Shown here: piece after piece, positions 25,158 to 33,357 of the stretch
Position numbering within the stretch: the stretch's first letter is position 1
How the letters are laid out: every line of letters starts with the position of its first letter
Source of the DNA: Paenibacillus silvisoli
GTDB taxonomy: Bacteria > Bacillota > Bacilli > Paenibacillales > Paenibacillaceae
Assembly: GCF_030866765.1 (NCBI RefSeq)
Contig: NZ_CP133017.1
Span: 3,578,001-3,642,000, forward strand
Length of the DNA: 64,000 nt
Reading direction: 5' to 3'
The notes under the pieces: model-generated
Told to the model about the DNA's origin: nothing
Databases searched by the model: none
The model's input: only the letters and a program-made list of their open reading frames with translations
Program-made: the position numbers and the translations under genes

Positions 25158-27188
25158 ATGGAATTATTTTTTACGATCTTAATTCTGCTTGGGCTGATCG
25201 GCGTGTCCAACGTCTTGAGCGGCCAATTCCCGCTCGTGCCCGTTCCGCTCATGCAGATCGCGCTCGGCATGATTGCTGCCGCGATCCCGTTCGGCCTGCA
25301 CATGCACCTGGAGCCGGAGCTATTCTTTATCTTGTTCATCGCCCCGCTGCTGTACAATGACGGGAAACACGCGTCGAGGGCCGAATTATGGAAGCTGCGC
25401 GTGCCGATCCTCCTGCTTGCCGTTGGCTTGGTCTTCGCGACGGTGTTCCTGATCGGTTTCGCCATCCACTGGATGATCCCGTCCATCCCGCTGCCCGTCG
25501 CGTTCGGGCTTGCGGCCATCCTATCACCGACTGACGCCGTTGCGGTCGGCAGTTTGGCGGGCCGCATCCGGCTGCCGAGCAGTCTCAAGCACTTGCTCGA
25601 AGGCGAGGCGCTCATGAACGACGCTTCCGGTCTCGTCGCGTTCAAGTTCGCGATCGCGGCCGCGCTCACCGGCAGCTTCTCGCTTGGAAACGCAAGCGTC
25701 AGCTTTCTCCTCATCGCGATCGGAGGCATTGCAGTCGGCGCGGTAACGGCGCTGCTCATCTCCGGCATCCGGGTATGGCTTAGCCGGTCGGGCCTCGAAG
25801 ACGAGACGATGCATATGCTCGTTCATCTGCTGACGCCGTTCGCGCTGTACATGATCGCCGAGCATCTCGGCGTGTCCGGCATCCTGGCCGCGGTTGCCGG
25901 CGGTGTCGTGCACGCGGTCGAACGCGACCGGATGTCGAGCATCAAGCCGTTGTCTCACGAGCTGTCGGACAACACGTGGTCCGTCATCGTCTTCATTCTC
26001 AACGGACTCGTATTCGTTATTCTCGGCCTGCAGCTGCCAAGCGTGTTCAACGAGGTGTTCCAGGATACGACGCACAACAACGGTGAGGTGGTCGGCTACG
26101 CGTTTATCATCTTCCTCCTGCTGCTGGTCCTCCGCTTTCTGTGGGCATACTCGTTCTCGCGGGGCGGCCGATGGATCGGCAAGAAGACGGAGTCCAACGT
26201 CAAGATTTCGTTCAAAATGCTCGCCATGACCGCTCTTTCCGGCGTACGCGGAGCGGTGACCCTCGCCGGCGCCTTCTCGATCCCGCTGCTGCTGGACAAC
26301 GGAGCGCCGTTTCCGGAGCGAAGCCTTGTCATCTTCTTGTCGGCAGTCGTCATCTTGCTGTCGCTCGTCTCCGCGAGCGTGCTCTTGCCGCTGTTCGCGC
26401 AGAAGCCTGCCAAGGACAAAGCGGAGGAGCGCGCGGCCGCCGAGCGAACCGGAGAACGGTTGATCATGGGCGCCGCTATCCGCGCTGTCCATTCCGTGAC
26501 AACCGAAAACAATGAAGTGGAGTCGGCCTCCGTTATCGCCGATTACGAACGCTGGCGCAGAAATCCGGAAGCTGACCTGCGCCGCATGCAACGCGGCAAG
26601 AGCGATCTGGAGGAGCGGGAAATGCGGCTCAAAGCGATCGAGGTGGAGCGTCGCACCGTGAACAAGATGCTCCAGGAAGAGCGAATCACCGAGACGCAAG
26701 CGACTCTGTTTCAGAGTAACTTGGATCAGATGTCGATGGTCTTGTCCGCGCGTACGAACTTGCTCGTCCTGCTGGTGAAATTTTGGGGGCAGGAGCTGAA
26801 GGCGTTATTGACCAAACAAGAATCCCGCTTCAAGGCCGTTCGCGACTTGTCGGTTGCGGATCGGGAAGCGATCCGCGGTTTGAAGGTGCAAACCTGCGAA
26901 GCAGCCCTCTCCTCGCTCCGTACGGAACGCAAATGCGATGCCAGGGCGGCCGTCATGACCCAATACGAGCACGTGCTGGCTAAATTGACGTCCCCCTATT
27001 CGTTCGGCAAGCCGCTTGAAGGCGACGAAGAGGTACGGCGCGACCTGCAATGGATCGCTATTCAAGCCGAGCGGGATGAGGTGCAGACGCTGTTCGAGCG
27101 AGGCGAAATCACCCGCGATGTCGCCAACAAGCTGCGCCGGACGATTCGAACGCGCGAAGCGACGATTTTGAGCGAGGTTTTAGATTAG
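25158..27188 (+). CDS. CPA1-family Na+/H+ antiporter (NhaP/YjcE-like)
   Basis: 676 residues. About twelve membrane helices fill residues 1-420. Ion-binding and dimer motifs include AAILSPTDAVAVGSLA and LLEGEALMNDASGLVAFKFA (the conserved ND pair), and GVRGAVTLAGAFSIP. The C-terminal 250 residues are a charged, helical cytosolic tail (EERAAAERTGERLIMG onward), probably regulatory. Function in the family is sodium or potassium export and pH control. AAAGGAG lies 9 bases before the ATG. Its third-position GC looks higher than in the flanking AraC genes, which may reflect expression or transfer. It is monocistronic, ending at a convergent terminator. Confidence 0.92.
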   Translation: MELFFTILILLGLIGVSNVLSGQFPLVPVPLMQIALGMIAAAIPFGLHMHLEPELFFILFIAPLLYNDGKHASRAELWKLRVPILLLAVGLVFATVFLIGFAIHWMIPSIPLPVAFGLAAILSPTDAVAVGSLAGRIRLPSSLKHLLEGEALMNDASGLVAFKFAIAAALTGSFSLGNASVSFLLIAIGGIAVGAVTALLISGIRVWLSRSGLEDETMHMLVHLLTPFALYMIAEHLGVSGILAAVAGGVVHAVERDRMSSIKPLSHELSDNTWSVIVFILNGLVFVILGLQLPSVFNEVFQDTTHNNGEVVGYAFIIFLLLLVLRFLWAYSFSRGGRWIGKKTESNVKISFKMLAMTALSGVRGAVTLAGAFSIPLLLDNGAPFPERSLVIFLSAVVILLSLVSASVLLPLFAQKPAKDKAEERAAAERTGERLIMGAAIRAVHSVTTENNEVESASVIADYERWRRNPEADLRRMQRGKSDLEEREMRLKAIEVERRTVNKMLQEERITETQATLFQSNLDQMSMVLSARTNLLVLLVKFWGQELKALLTKQESRFKAVRDLSVADREAIRGLKVQTCEAALSSLRTERKCDARAAVMTQYEHVLAKLTSPYSFGKPLEGDEEVRRDLQWIAIQAERDEVQTLFERGEITRDVANKLRRTIRTREATILSEVLD

Positions 27189-27199
27189 TTAAAAATATA

Positions 27200-27232
27200 A
27201 ACAGGCTGCCGTTACTATCGGCAGCCTGTTGT
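27200..27232. terminator. Bidirectional terminator between antiporter and AraC gene
   Basis: ACAGGCTGCCG pairs with CGGCAGCCTGT. TTGTCGTTT follows on plus and TTTATATTTTT on minus, so it can serve both convergent genes. Confidence 0.8.
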
Positions 27233-27254
27233 CGTTTCGGTTCACCTTCCCCTT

Positions 27255-28145
27255 TTATGCTAAGCTCCTGCCCGCCTTCCTGCACGCATTGGGGGTCACC
27301 GCTTCCATTTTCTTGAATGTGTTGGAGAAATGATGAATATCGGAAAATCCGCAGTACTCGGCTATTTTTTCAATGGAGTAGTCGGTATTAAGCAGCAGCT
27401 CTTTCGCATATCGGATGCGTAAATCCAACAAATACCGATGCGGAGGCGCGCCAAAATGCTGTCTGAACAGCTCGCGGAATCGAGATATGGATAAATTGGC
27501 GCGGCTGGCCATATCCTCGACGGTAATCGATTCGTTCAGATGCAGGGATAGATAGGACGGCAGCCAGCTAATGGATGGAATAGGTTCAGCGCTCTTCTTG
27601 TAAATCTCCGTATGGTCGTAAAGAATGGATGTAACCAGCTGAGACGCCAACGTTTGCGCTTCCAGCTGTCTTAGCGGATTGGGATTCCGCCAGCATGCGA
27701 TCATTTGGATCAGATTTCTGGAAAATTGATTCGGGTCTTGAGGATTTAAGCGTACGGGAACGTTGATCCCCTCGATATCATTCAACCGGGGCTGCATAAG
27801 GTGCATGTAGTCTCTTAAATCGGTTTGTCCGGCCCGCGTCGGGAAGCTCTCCGCTCGGAGCGGATGTGAAAAAATATCCAAATGAGCATAAGGGGTACTC
27901 GTCGCCGTCACGCCGTGCATCACCTTCAAACTGCCTGGTTGTACGAGGCAGCAATCCCCCGGATAGAAATCGTATTCCTCGCCGTCGACCTGAAACACGC
28001 AATGCCCTTCTTGAAAGTAAACGAGCAAATAATCGAGCAGCCTTCTTTCCGGCGAATGCCATGCGGAACGAACGGCATAATTGCATGTTCGGATGTAGGG
28101 ATGGAACGGATGCGTTTGAAGCAGCTCGTGTAATAACAGTGGCAT
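27255..28145 (-). CDS. AraC-family regulator divergent from PhyH
   Basis: 296 residues. An N-terminal cupin (LLVYFQEGHCVFQVDGEEYD, FYPGDCCLVQPG) is followed by two C-terminal HTH motifs (VEDMASRANLSISRFRELFR and IEKIAEYCGFSDIHHFSNTF). ATG 28145 behind GAAGGGG is preferred to an upstream in-frame start at 28178. It is transcribed away from the phytanoyl-CoA dioxygenase-like gene, with 144 bp between start codons, the classical layout of a local activator and its target. The effector is unknown. Confidence 0.88.
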   Translation of the reverse strand: MPLLLHELLQTHPFHPYIRTCNYAVRSAWHSPERRLLDYLLVYFQEGHCVFQVDGEEYDFYPGDCCLVQPGSLKVMHGVTATSTPYAHLDIFSHPLRAESFPTRAGQTDLRDYMHLMQPRLNDIEGINVPVRLNPQDPNQFSRNLIQMIACWRNPNPLRQLEAQTLASQLVTSILYDHTEIYKKSAEPIPSISWLPSYLSLHLNESITVEDMASRANLSISRFRELFRQHFGAPPHRYLLDLRIRYAKELLLNTDYSIEKIAEYCGFSDIHHFSNTFKKMEAVTPNACRKAGRSLA

Positions 28146-28256
28146 GAACCCCTTCCGCGGTGCTAGTAGGTTTATCATAGCAAATCCCTGCGCGAAGAAG
28201 CGATTTATACAAAAATTTAAGATGATCTACACAACGTATGTAACGATTTTTTTCTT

Positions 28257-28262
28257 TATAAT
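28257..28262 (+). promoter_or_regulatory. -10 element of the PhyH promoter
   Basis: Perfect TATAAT with no good -35 at the expected distance, as often seen at activator-dependent AraC targets. The ATG lies 28 bp downstream. Confidence 0.5.
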
Positions 28263-28289
28263 GGACCTACCTAAAGGGAGGCCATGGAC

Positions 28290-29123
28290 ATGAACATGAA
28301 TCAAGATGCCAAGCGTCAACTGCCCGATTTACGCGATAGCTACGAGCTTACGGCGGAGCAAATCACGGATTACCAAAGAGATGGACATATCCTGCTGCGC
28401 CAAGCGGCGGCATCGAATGAAATCGCGGCCTACAGACCGCTGATCGACGGCTTCGTCCAGGAGCATGCCAAGCAATATGCCCCTATCGACAAACGGGATA
28501 CATACGGGAAAGCGTTCATACAGGTGGGTAATTTGTGGCGAAGGAGCGAGGAGCTCAGGCGCTTCGTTCTGGCGCGCCGCTTCGCGAAGCTGGCAGCCGA
28601 TTTAATGGGCGTTGACGGCGTCCGCATTTATCAGGATCAGGCTTTGTTTAAGGAACCCGGCGGAGGCCACACGCCTTGGCACCAGGATCAAACCTACTGG
28701 CCGCTCGAAACGCCGCATACGATTACGATGTGGATGCCTTTAACCGACATACCGGATAGCGTCGGGTCGATGACATTCGTGCCGGGATCGCATTTGAAAG
28801 GCTATATGAGCCGGATGGCGATTTCTGATGAATCCCATAAAACGCTGGGTGAATATATCGAGAAGAAAGCGATGCGGAAGATTTCCTATGGAGCGATGAA
28901 AGCCGGGGATGCAACGTTTCATGCGGGATGGACGCTGCACTGCGCGCCAGGCAATCCGACGAACGCGATGCGGGAAATTATGACCGTCATCTATATAGCG
29001 GACGGGTCCGTCGTAGCCGAGCCAGACAGCAACGCAAGGAGAAACGAGTTGAAAATATATCCGAATTTGAAGGCTGGAGACGTGTTCGATCATGAGCTTA
29101 CGCCTCTGGTTTTCAAACGGTAA
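28290..29123 (+). CDS. Phytanoyl-CoA dioxygenase (PhyH) family protein
   Basis: 277 residues of the Fe(II)/2-oxoglutarate oxygenase superfamily. The iron triad is visible as HTPWHQDQTYW (HxD) and HAGWTLHCAPGNPT (distal His), followed by the Arg in NAMREIMT that would hold 2-oxoglutarate. Such enzymes hydroxylate small molecules, lipids or antibiotic precursors; the substrate here is unknown. Three ATGs occur at 28284, 28290 and 28296; GGGAGG gives the best spacing (8) to 28290. Its divergent AraC neighbour probably controls it. The convergent terminator downstream is shared with a VOC gene. Confidence 0.88.
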   Translation: MNMNQDAKRQLPDLRDSYELTAEQITDYQRDGHILLRQAAASNEIAAYRPLIDGFVQEHAKQYAPIDKRDTYGKAFIQVGNLWRRSEELRRFVLARRFAKLAADLMGVDGVRIYQDQALFKEPGGGHTPWHQDQTYWPLETPHTITMWMPLTDIPDSVGSMTFVPGSHLKGYMSRMAISDESHKTLGEYIEKKAMRKISYGAMKAGDATFHAGWTLHCAPGNPTNAMREIMTVIYIADGSVVAEPDSNARRNELKIYPNLKAGDVFDHELTPLVFKR

Positions 29124-29132
29124 ATGCCCCAG

Positions 29133-29166
29133 CAAAGGCAGTTGATCGGAACGATCGCTGCCTTTG
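29133..29166. terminator. Hairpin between PhyH and VOC genes
   Basis: CAAAGGCAG and CTGCCTTTG pair, with a second inner pairing (CGATC). It lies between convergent stop codons; T-runs are weak. Confidence 0.6.
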
Positions 29167-29190
29167 CCTTCGTGCCGTTTTCATAACGCT

Positions 29191-29538
29191 CTACTTCTCC
29201 CAAAGCTCGATCATTCGGCCCTCAGGATCTTTAATCCAAACGAACTTGCCGTATTCGCTGCTTTCTTTTTCTTTGGCAAGCGGTACGCCGATACGTTCAA
29301 GATGCCGGATGGTCTCGTCTAGATCATGGACTTGGAAATTCAGCATCACTTGCTGATCCGTTGGAAAATAGCTGTCATCTGCGGCGAAGAAGGAAAAGAT
29401 CGTCTTCGTATCCGATTCGGGCTTGATCATCGTTCCGTTCCAATCGTTAATATCAAGCTTCAACGCTTCGCTGTACCATTTTTTGACGGCTTCCATATTG
29501 TTCGTCCGCCAAAATATGCCCCCAAAACCTTTGATCAT
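29191..29538 (-). CDS. VOC superfamily protein
   Basis: 115 residues: GGIFWRTNNMEAVKKWYSEA, MLNFQVHDLDETIRHLERIG and KFVWIKDPEGRMIELWEK give a full VOC monomer. The C-terminal Glu in IELWE matches the position of a metal ligand in glyoxalase-type members, while the others are not clear. Function unknown beyond the fold. It is monocistronic and convergent with the PhyH gene. Confidence 0.82.
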   Translation of the reverse strand: MIKGFGGIFWRTNNMEAVKKWYSEALKLDINDWNGTMIKPESDTKTIFSFFAADDSYFPTDQQVMLNFQVHDLDETIRHLERIGVPLAKEKESSEYGKFVWIKDPEGRMIELWEK

Positions 29539-29577
29539 CGTTATCTGACTCCTTTTTCAACTATAGTGCCCGAGGTG

Positions 29578-29871
29578 TTACAATCTAATCAACACTTCCG
29601 TGCCGTCCTGCGCCTGCACATCGACCAGAACCGTTCCTTTGCAGCGCCGCAGCTCCCTGATAATCAGCCTGATCGCTTGCTTTGTGCGATGCTGATCGAG
29701 AATCGACAATACCATTTCAATCCCTGGCTTTTCGCTTTGCTTGAACAGCCAATGCCTCAGTTGGCGATGAACGAGATTGGAAGTCAGGATCCCGCTCCCC
29801 ATGCTCAATACGACATACGGGACCGGAATCGTAAACGCGTGCTCCTTGCTTTTAACCTTCACGATCATCAT
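29578..29871 (-). CDS. Hypothetical protein at the end of the DUF2089 operon, 97 aa
   Basis: The sequence starts MMIVKVKSKEHAFTIPVPY, followed by a mildly hydrophobic stretch (VVLSMGSGILTSNLVHRQL). It ends with basic helical RTKQAIRLIIRELRRCKGTV and a strand pair (VLVDVQAQDGTEVLIRL). The pattern resembles the C-terminal parts of SHOCT-like/YvlB-type proteins, but I cannot assign a family with confidence. It is six bases downstream of the SHOCT-like gene, so co-translated. Probable partner of the two upstream proteins. Confidence 0.65.
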   Translation of the reverse strand: MMIVKVKSKEHAFTIPVPYVVLSMGSGILTSNLVHRQLRHWLFKQSEKPGIEMVLSILDQHRTKQAIRLIIRELRRCKGTVLVDVQAQDGTEVLIRL

Positions 29872-29877
29872 GACCCA

Positions 29878-30309
29878 TCACTCAATGACTACGGAGATGG
29901 TATCATTTTCACCGGAGCGGATGTCAATGATTTGTCCGTCAAGCTCGTTCTCGATGGCATCGAGCAGCAGGTTGATATCGATATCCTTGACGTACTTTGC
30001 AGCCTGCGGAATGTTGGACGCAATGCTGTGCCCCGCTCCGAGAACGGCCTTCACCAGTTTAAGGGGCAGATTAACGTTCACGTTATCGTTATCTTGGGAT
30101 TTGATCCGCACTTTCAACGTTTTGTCTAAATAAGCTCCGGACGCTGATCTCGCATGCCTTGCAAAGTCCGGTTTGCCAAGCACCTGCACCGCTTGCGATG
30201 CTTGAGCCGTCTGCTTCTCCTTTAGCGCGTCGATCAACGCCGAAGCCTGCTCCGAATTGATTTTGCCCTCCTGTAGCATGGACAACACTTTGCTGATCTC
30301 TTCTTTCAT
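29878..30309 (-). CDS. SHOCT-like-domain protein
   Basis: 143 residues. The N-terminal KEEISKVLSMLQEGKINSEQ is the short amphipathic SHOCT-like/YvlB N-terminal helix-turn-helix element, often involved in oligomerisation. A linker follows, and then a beta-rich C-terminal half (KTLKVRIKSQDNDNVNVNLP onward). ATG 30309 behind GAGGAGG is chosen; ATG 30330 would overlap the upstream stop and hide that ribosome binding site. It is the middle gene of a three-gene operon. The neighbour's C-terminus carries a similar short motif (KVISMLENGEITADEAVKML), so the two proteins may interact through these segments. Confidence 0.75.
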   Translation of the reverse strand: MKEEISKVLSMLQEGKINSEQASALIDALKEKQTAQASQAVQVLGKPDFARHARSASGAYLDKTLKVRIKSQDNDNVNVNLPLKLVKAVLGAGHSIASNIPQAAKYVKDIDINLLLDAIENELDGQIIDIRSGENDTISVVIE

Positions 30310-30322
30310 GGTTTCATCCTCC

Positions 30323-30688
30323 TCATTCATCCTTCAGCATTTTGACCGCTTCATCCGCGGTAATTTCGCCATTCTCCAGCATGGAAATGACCTTCTGCTT
30401 GTCGACTTCCGGCTTCTTCCGCGTTTCGTATCCGAGAGCCGTAATAATATCGTTGAGCTTGCCGCGCACCGTCGGGTAAGAGATGCCGAGCTCTTTCTCC
30501 ACTTCCTTGATGTTGCCTCTGTTCACTAGAAAGGTTATGGCAAAATGGAGCTGTTCGGGCGAGAGTGATGCCAGCTTCGATAATTCAAAGGTGTTCTCGA
30601 TCGTCGTGCGGCAGTGTCCGCATGCCAGCTTGACGGCGTGCAGCGTATGGTCGCATACCGGACACTGCGTGAGGATGGGATATCTCAT
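30323..30688 (-). CDS. DUF2089 family protein with zinc ribbon and HTH
   Basis: 121 residues. CPVCDHTLHAVKLACGHC (two CxxC) forms an N-terminal zinc ribbon. GNIKEVEKELGISYPTVRGK is a helix-turn-helix, so DNA binding is likely. The C-terminus has KVISMLENGEITADEAVKML, resembling the SHOCT-like element of the next gene. It is first of a three-gene operon, and a perfect 11-bp inverted repeat lies 40 bp upstream, suggesting autoregulation. DUF2089 genes next to SHOCT-like genes are common in Firmicutes; their role is not established. Confidence 0.85.
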   Translation of the reverse strand: MRYPILTQCPVCDHTLHAVKLACGHCRTTIENTFELSKLASLSPEQLHFAITFLVNRGNIKEVEKELGISYPTVRGKLNDIITALGYETRKKPEVDKQKVISMLENGEITADEAVKMLKDE

Positions 30689-30727
30689 ACAGTCCTCCTT
30701 CCTTCCTTTTAATTGAATTATAAATTA

Positions 30728-30755
30728 ATAAAATCAATCTGTAAATTGATTTTAT
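30728..30755. promoter_or_regulatory. Perfect inverted repeat before the DUF2089 operon
   Basis: ATAAAATCAAT and ATTGATTTTAT are separated by CTGTAA. The AT-rich palindrome lies 40 bp upstream of the DUF2089 start, the size of a homodimeric regulator site. Confidence 0.6.
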
Positions 30756-30800
30756 CAACTGTTTTTAACTTTATTATTAACTTTATTGAATTCACCCTCA

Positions 30801-30832
30801 ATAAAAAGAGGCCGGCGCGTTCGCCAGCCTCC
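30801..30832 (-). terminator. Terminator of the aldo/keto reductase gene
   Basis: GAGGCTGGCG and CGCCGGCCTC (one mismatch), then TTTTTATT on the minus strand. Confidence 0.85.
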
Positions 30833-30843
30833 TTATCTTCGTC

Positions 30844-31740
30844 TTAGCCTTGGCCGAACCAATCGGCCTGCGCCCTCGTCTTCCACTGCGCGCGAATCGC
30901 CTCGTACATTTCCGCCGGGAGCAAGCCTTGCGACAGCAGTCGGGCATTCTCCGTCCAACGGTCCGGCTTCGTCGTGCCGACGATGGCGGCGTGCACGCCC
31001 GGTACCGTCAGCGTGAAGCGGAGCGCCGTGCCGATCGATTCGCTCAGGTCGTTCTGCAGAAAATCATAGCCTAACGCCTGCAGCCGATCCCAATACGTAT
31101 GATGGTACCCGGATTCCGGCTTGCTGCCGGTCTTCCAGGCGGCGTTCGCGATGGGCCGTTTCGCGACGACGCCGATGCCCCGCCGCTGCGCCTCCGGAAT
31201 CGTCAGCGTTACGGCCTCTTGGTCGGCGATGTTGACCGAAGTTTCGAGCGAATCGAAGGCGCCGCATTGAACGGCGTAAAGCGCGGCTTTATGGTCGCCG
31301 CTGTAGCCGATGTAACGCGTCTTGCCCTTCTCTTTCGCCCTCAACAGCACATCGATCACGTCGCCTTGGCGCAGCAGCTCCTCGGAACAGCTGTGCAGAT
31401 GCACGACGTCGACGTAGTCCGTTCGCAGCCGTTTCAAGCTGCGCTCAATGCTGGCCTCCAGCATGGCCGGATCCCAGTCAGGCTGGTTGAAGCCGGACGC
31501 GTGGCCGCATTTGGTGAACAAATAATAGTCCCCGCGCCGCTGCGAGATCGCCTTGCCGATCAGCTCCTCGCTCGTGGCGTAACATTCCGCCGTATCGATG
31601 ACATTCAGCCCCGCGTCGAGCGCGCTGCCAAGCAGCTTGTCCGCCTGTTCGGCGCTAATTCCCTCGAAGCCGATCTCCGCGCCTCCGAAGCCGAGAATGC
31701 TCACGTTCATGTCGGTTTTGCCATACTGCCGTTTTTCCAT
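30844..31740 (-). CDS. Aldo/keto reductase
   Basis: 298 residues starting MEKRQYGKTDMNVSILGFGG. The tetrad is present in VIDTAECYATSEELIG (Asp and Tyr), YLFTKCGH (Lys) and VVHLHSCSEE (His). It belongs to a different aldo/keto reductase branch from the protein at 10283-11224 (shorter, HLHS rather than YYCHRYD). It is an NADPH-dependent carbonyl reductase with unknown substrate. The coding region looks GC-rich relative to the DUF2089 operon beside it. It is single-gene, with its own terminator. Confidence 0.88.
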   Translation of the reverse strand: MEKRQYGKTDMNVSILGFGGAEIGFEGISAEQADKLLGSALDAGLNVIDTAECYATSEELIGKAISQRRGDYYLFTKCGHASGFNQPDWDPAMLEASIERSLKRLRTDYVDVVHLHSCSEELLRQGDVIDVLLRAKEKGKTRYIGYSGDHKAALYAVQCGAFDSLETSVNIADQEAVTLTIPEAQRRGIGVVAKRPIANAAWKTGSKPESGYHHTYWDRLQALGYDFLQNDLSESIGTALRFTLTVPGVHAAIVGTTKPDRWTENARLLSQGLLPAEMYEAIRAQWKTRAQADWFGQG

Positions 31741-31869
31741 CCTGCATGCCGCCTCGCTTTCGTGATTGGACTAGCTTTGACGTCTCTCATTATAGGCCGT
31801 CCGCCAGATCCTTGAAAGAGGTGAAATGTTTGTCAGCTGGTAACCCTGCGTATAGTAACTAAACGCGAA

Positions 31870-31901
31870 GAAGGGAGCAGCCATCGCCGGCTGCTCCCTT
31901 C
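31870..31901. terminator. Terminator of the Bcr/CflA transporter gene
   Basis: AAGGGAGCAGCC pairs perfectly with GGCTGCTCCCTT over six bases. The minus-side tract TTCTTCG is only moderately T-rich. Confidence 0.7.
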
Positions 31902-31924
31902 CATTCTCTCGTGCTCGATGTTGT

Positions 31925-33148
31925 TTAAGCGGATTTTGCCGGAGCGTTGGCTGCCGAGCTGTGTCCAGACCTTCCCAGCAGGAAGTAAGCGAGTATCGCG
32001 GTCGTGCTCGACAATAATATAATGATGCCTAGCGGAACGGCCGTATCCTCGCCTGCAATGCCTACCAACGGAGCGACGACCGCGCCCAGCAGGAACGGAA
32101 CGACGCCAAGCAGCGCGGCAGCGCTGCCCGCCATATGAGCCTGCCCCTCCATCGCAAGAGGAAACGCAGCCGTTGACGTAATGCCGATTGCAGCTACAAA
32201 GAAGAACAATGGAATGACCAACGAGAAGAGCGGTCCGTGGACGAGCGATACCACTACGACAGCGACGCTAGCCATTAAGGCAAGCCCTAAGCCGAATAAA
32301 AGGAAGGCTTGCTCGGATACGCGGTGCGACATCCGTCCAACGATTTGGGAGCCGATGATAAGGCTGATGCCGTTCGACCCGAATAGAAGCGCGAATACGG
32401 TCGGGCTGACTCCGTAAATATTCTGATAAATAAATGGCGTTCCCGATACATACGCGAAAACCCCGGCGATCATAATGCCCTGAGCCAGCATGTAGCCTAG
32501 AAATTGGCGGTCTCGCAGGAGCAGTCCATAGTTGCGCAACTGATGCGCGAAATTCATCGGACTGCGGCGATCCGACGGCAGCGTCTCCCGAAGACGCATT
32601 TTGGTCATCGTGAATAAGTACGTTCCGAGCAGCGCCAGCGCGATAAAGACGCCGATCCAAGTCGAGAACGAAAGCACGCCGCTTCCTGCGACCGGAGCCG
32701 CGAGAGGTCCCAAATTGCCTACGAGCAGCAGCATCGAGAAAAATTTCGTGAGCTCGTTACCGCTGTACAAGTCCCGCGCAATCGCGCGCGAGATGACGAT
32801 GCCCGCCGAAGCCGCAAAGCCCTGCACAAACCGGAACGCGATCAGAAACCCGATTGATGGCGAGAATGCGCATGCGAACGATGAAAGGACATAAAACGCC
32901 ATGGCAATGAGCAATGGATTCCGCCTGCCGTATACGTCGCTCAGCGAGCCCATCACGAGCTGGCCTACGCCTAGTCCAAGCAAACAAGCGGTTAGACTGA
33001 ATTGAACGAGTGAGGCGGTTGAATCAAATTGCTTGACTATCTCCGGGAATGCCGGCAGATACATATCGATCGTAAATGGCCCAAGCGTCGAAAATAAGCC
33101 CAGCAGCAAAGCCAGTTTGACTACGGACTGATGGTTAGTTTTGGCCAT
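31925..33148 (-). CDS. Bcr/CflA-family MFS drug exporter
   Basis: 407 residues with twelve membrane helices. Motifs include TLGPFTIDMYLPAFPEIVKQ (the D/Y-L-P signature of DHA1 Bcr/CflA exporters), MGSLSDVYGRRNPLL (MFS motif A) and FVQGFAASAGIVISRAIARD. It exports small drugs or metabolites such as bicyclomycin or chloramphenicol in known members; the substrate here is unknown. It is divergent from a MocR regulator, with a clear sigma-A promoter (TTGACG, 17 bp, TATTCT) of its own, so local regulation by MocR is plausible. Confidence 0.9.
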   Translation of the reverse strand: MAKTNHQSVVKLALLLGLFSTLGPFTIDMYLPAFPEIVKQFDSTASLVQFSLTACLLGLGVGQLVMGSLSDVYGRRNPLLIAMAFYVLSSFACAFSPSIGFLIAFRFVQGFAASAGIVISRAIARDLYSGNELTKFFSMLLLVGNLGPLAAPVAGSGVLSFSTWIGVFIALALLGTYLFTMTKMRLRETLPSDRRSPMNFAHQLRNYGLLLRDRQFLGYMLAQGIMIAGVFAYVSGTPFIYQNIYGVSPTVFALLFGSNGISLIIGSQIVGRMSHRVSEQAFLLFGLGLALMASVAVVVVSLVHGPLFSLVIPLFFFVAAIGITSTAAFPLAMEGQAHMAGSAAALLGVVPFLLGAVVAPLVGIAGEDTAVPLGIIILLSSTTAILAYFLLGRSGHSSAANAPAKSA

Positions 33149-33216
33149 GAAAATCTCCCCCTATCCTTCCAACTAATGAAGCACGCCGGTAAGGGCGCGC
33201 CTCAGAGCATTCTGTA

Positions 33217-33245
33217 AGAATATAAGAGCGGAGCGGGATCGTCAA
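33217..33245 (-). promoter_or_regulatory. Sigma-A promoter of the Bcr/CflA gene
   Basis: On the minus strand TTGACG (33245-33240), 17-bp spacer, TATTCT (33222-33217). Confidence 0.65.
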
Positions 33246-33291
33246 GCCCCAAATCTCGCCTCCATGCAATCGAAGCCAGCCGTTGATAAGG

Positions 33292-33319
33292 TTGAAAAGT
33301 TATGTAAATATTTTATAAT
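33292..33319 (+). promoter_or_regulatory. Sigma-A promoter of the MocR gene
   Basis: TTGAAA, 16-bp spacer, perfect TATAAT; transcription would start about 30 bp before the ATG. Confidence 0.65.
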
Positions 33320-33357
33320 GATCTGAATTGACGTACTGTGGTAAGGGGAATCGTAGC

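Noticed and set aside
25524-26699. 391-aa minus-strand ORF inside the antiporter
   Set aside because: Composition (His, Arg, Gln) and position fit antisense of GC-rich coding DNA, and the plus strand is an unmistakable antiporter.
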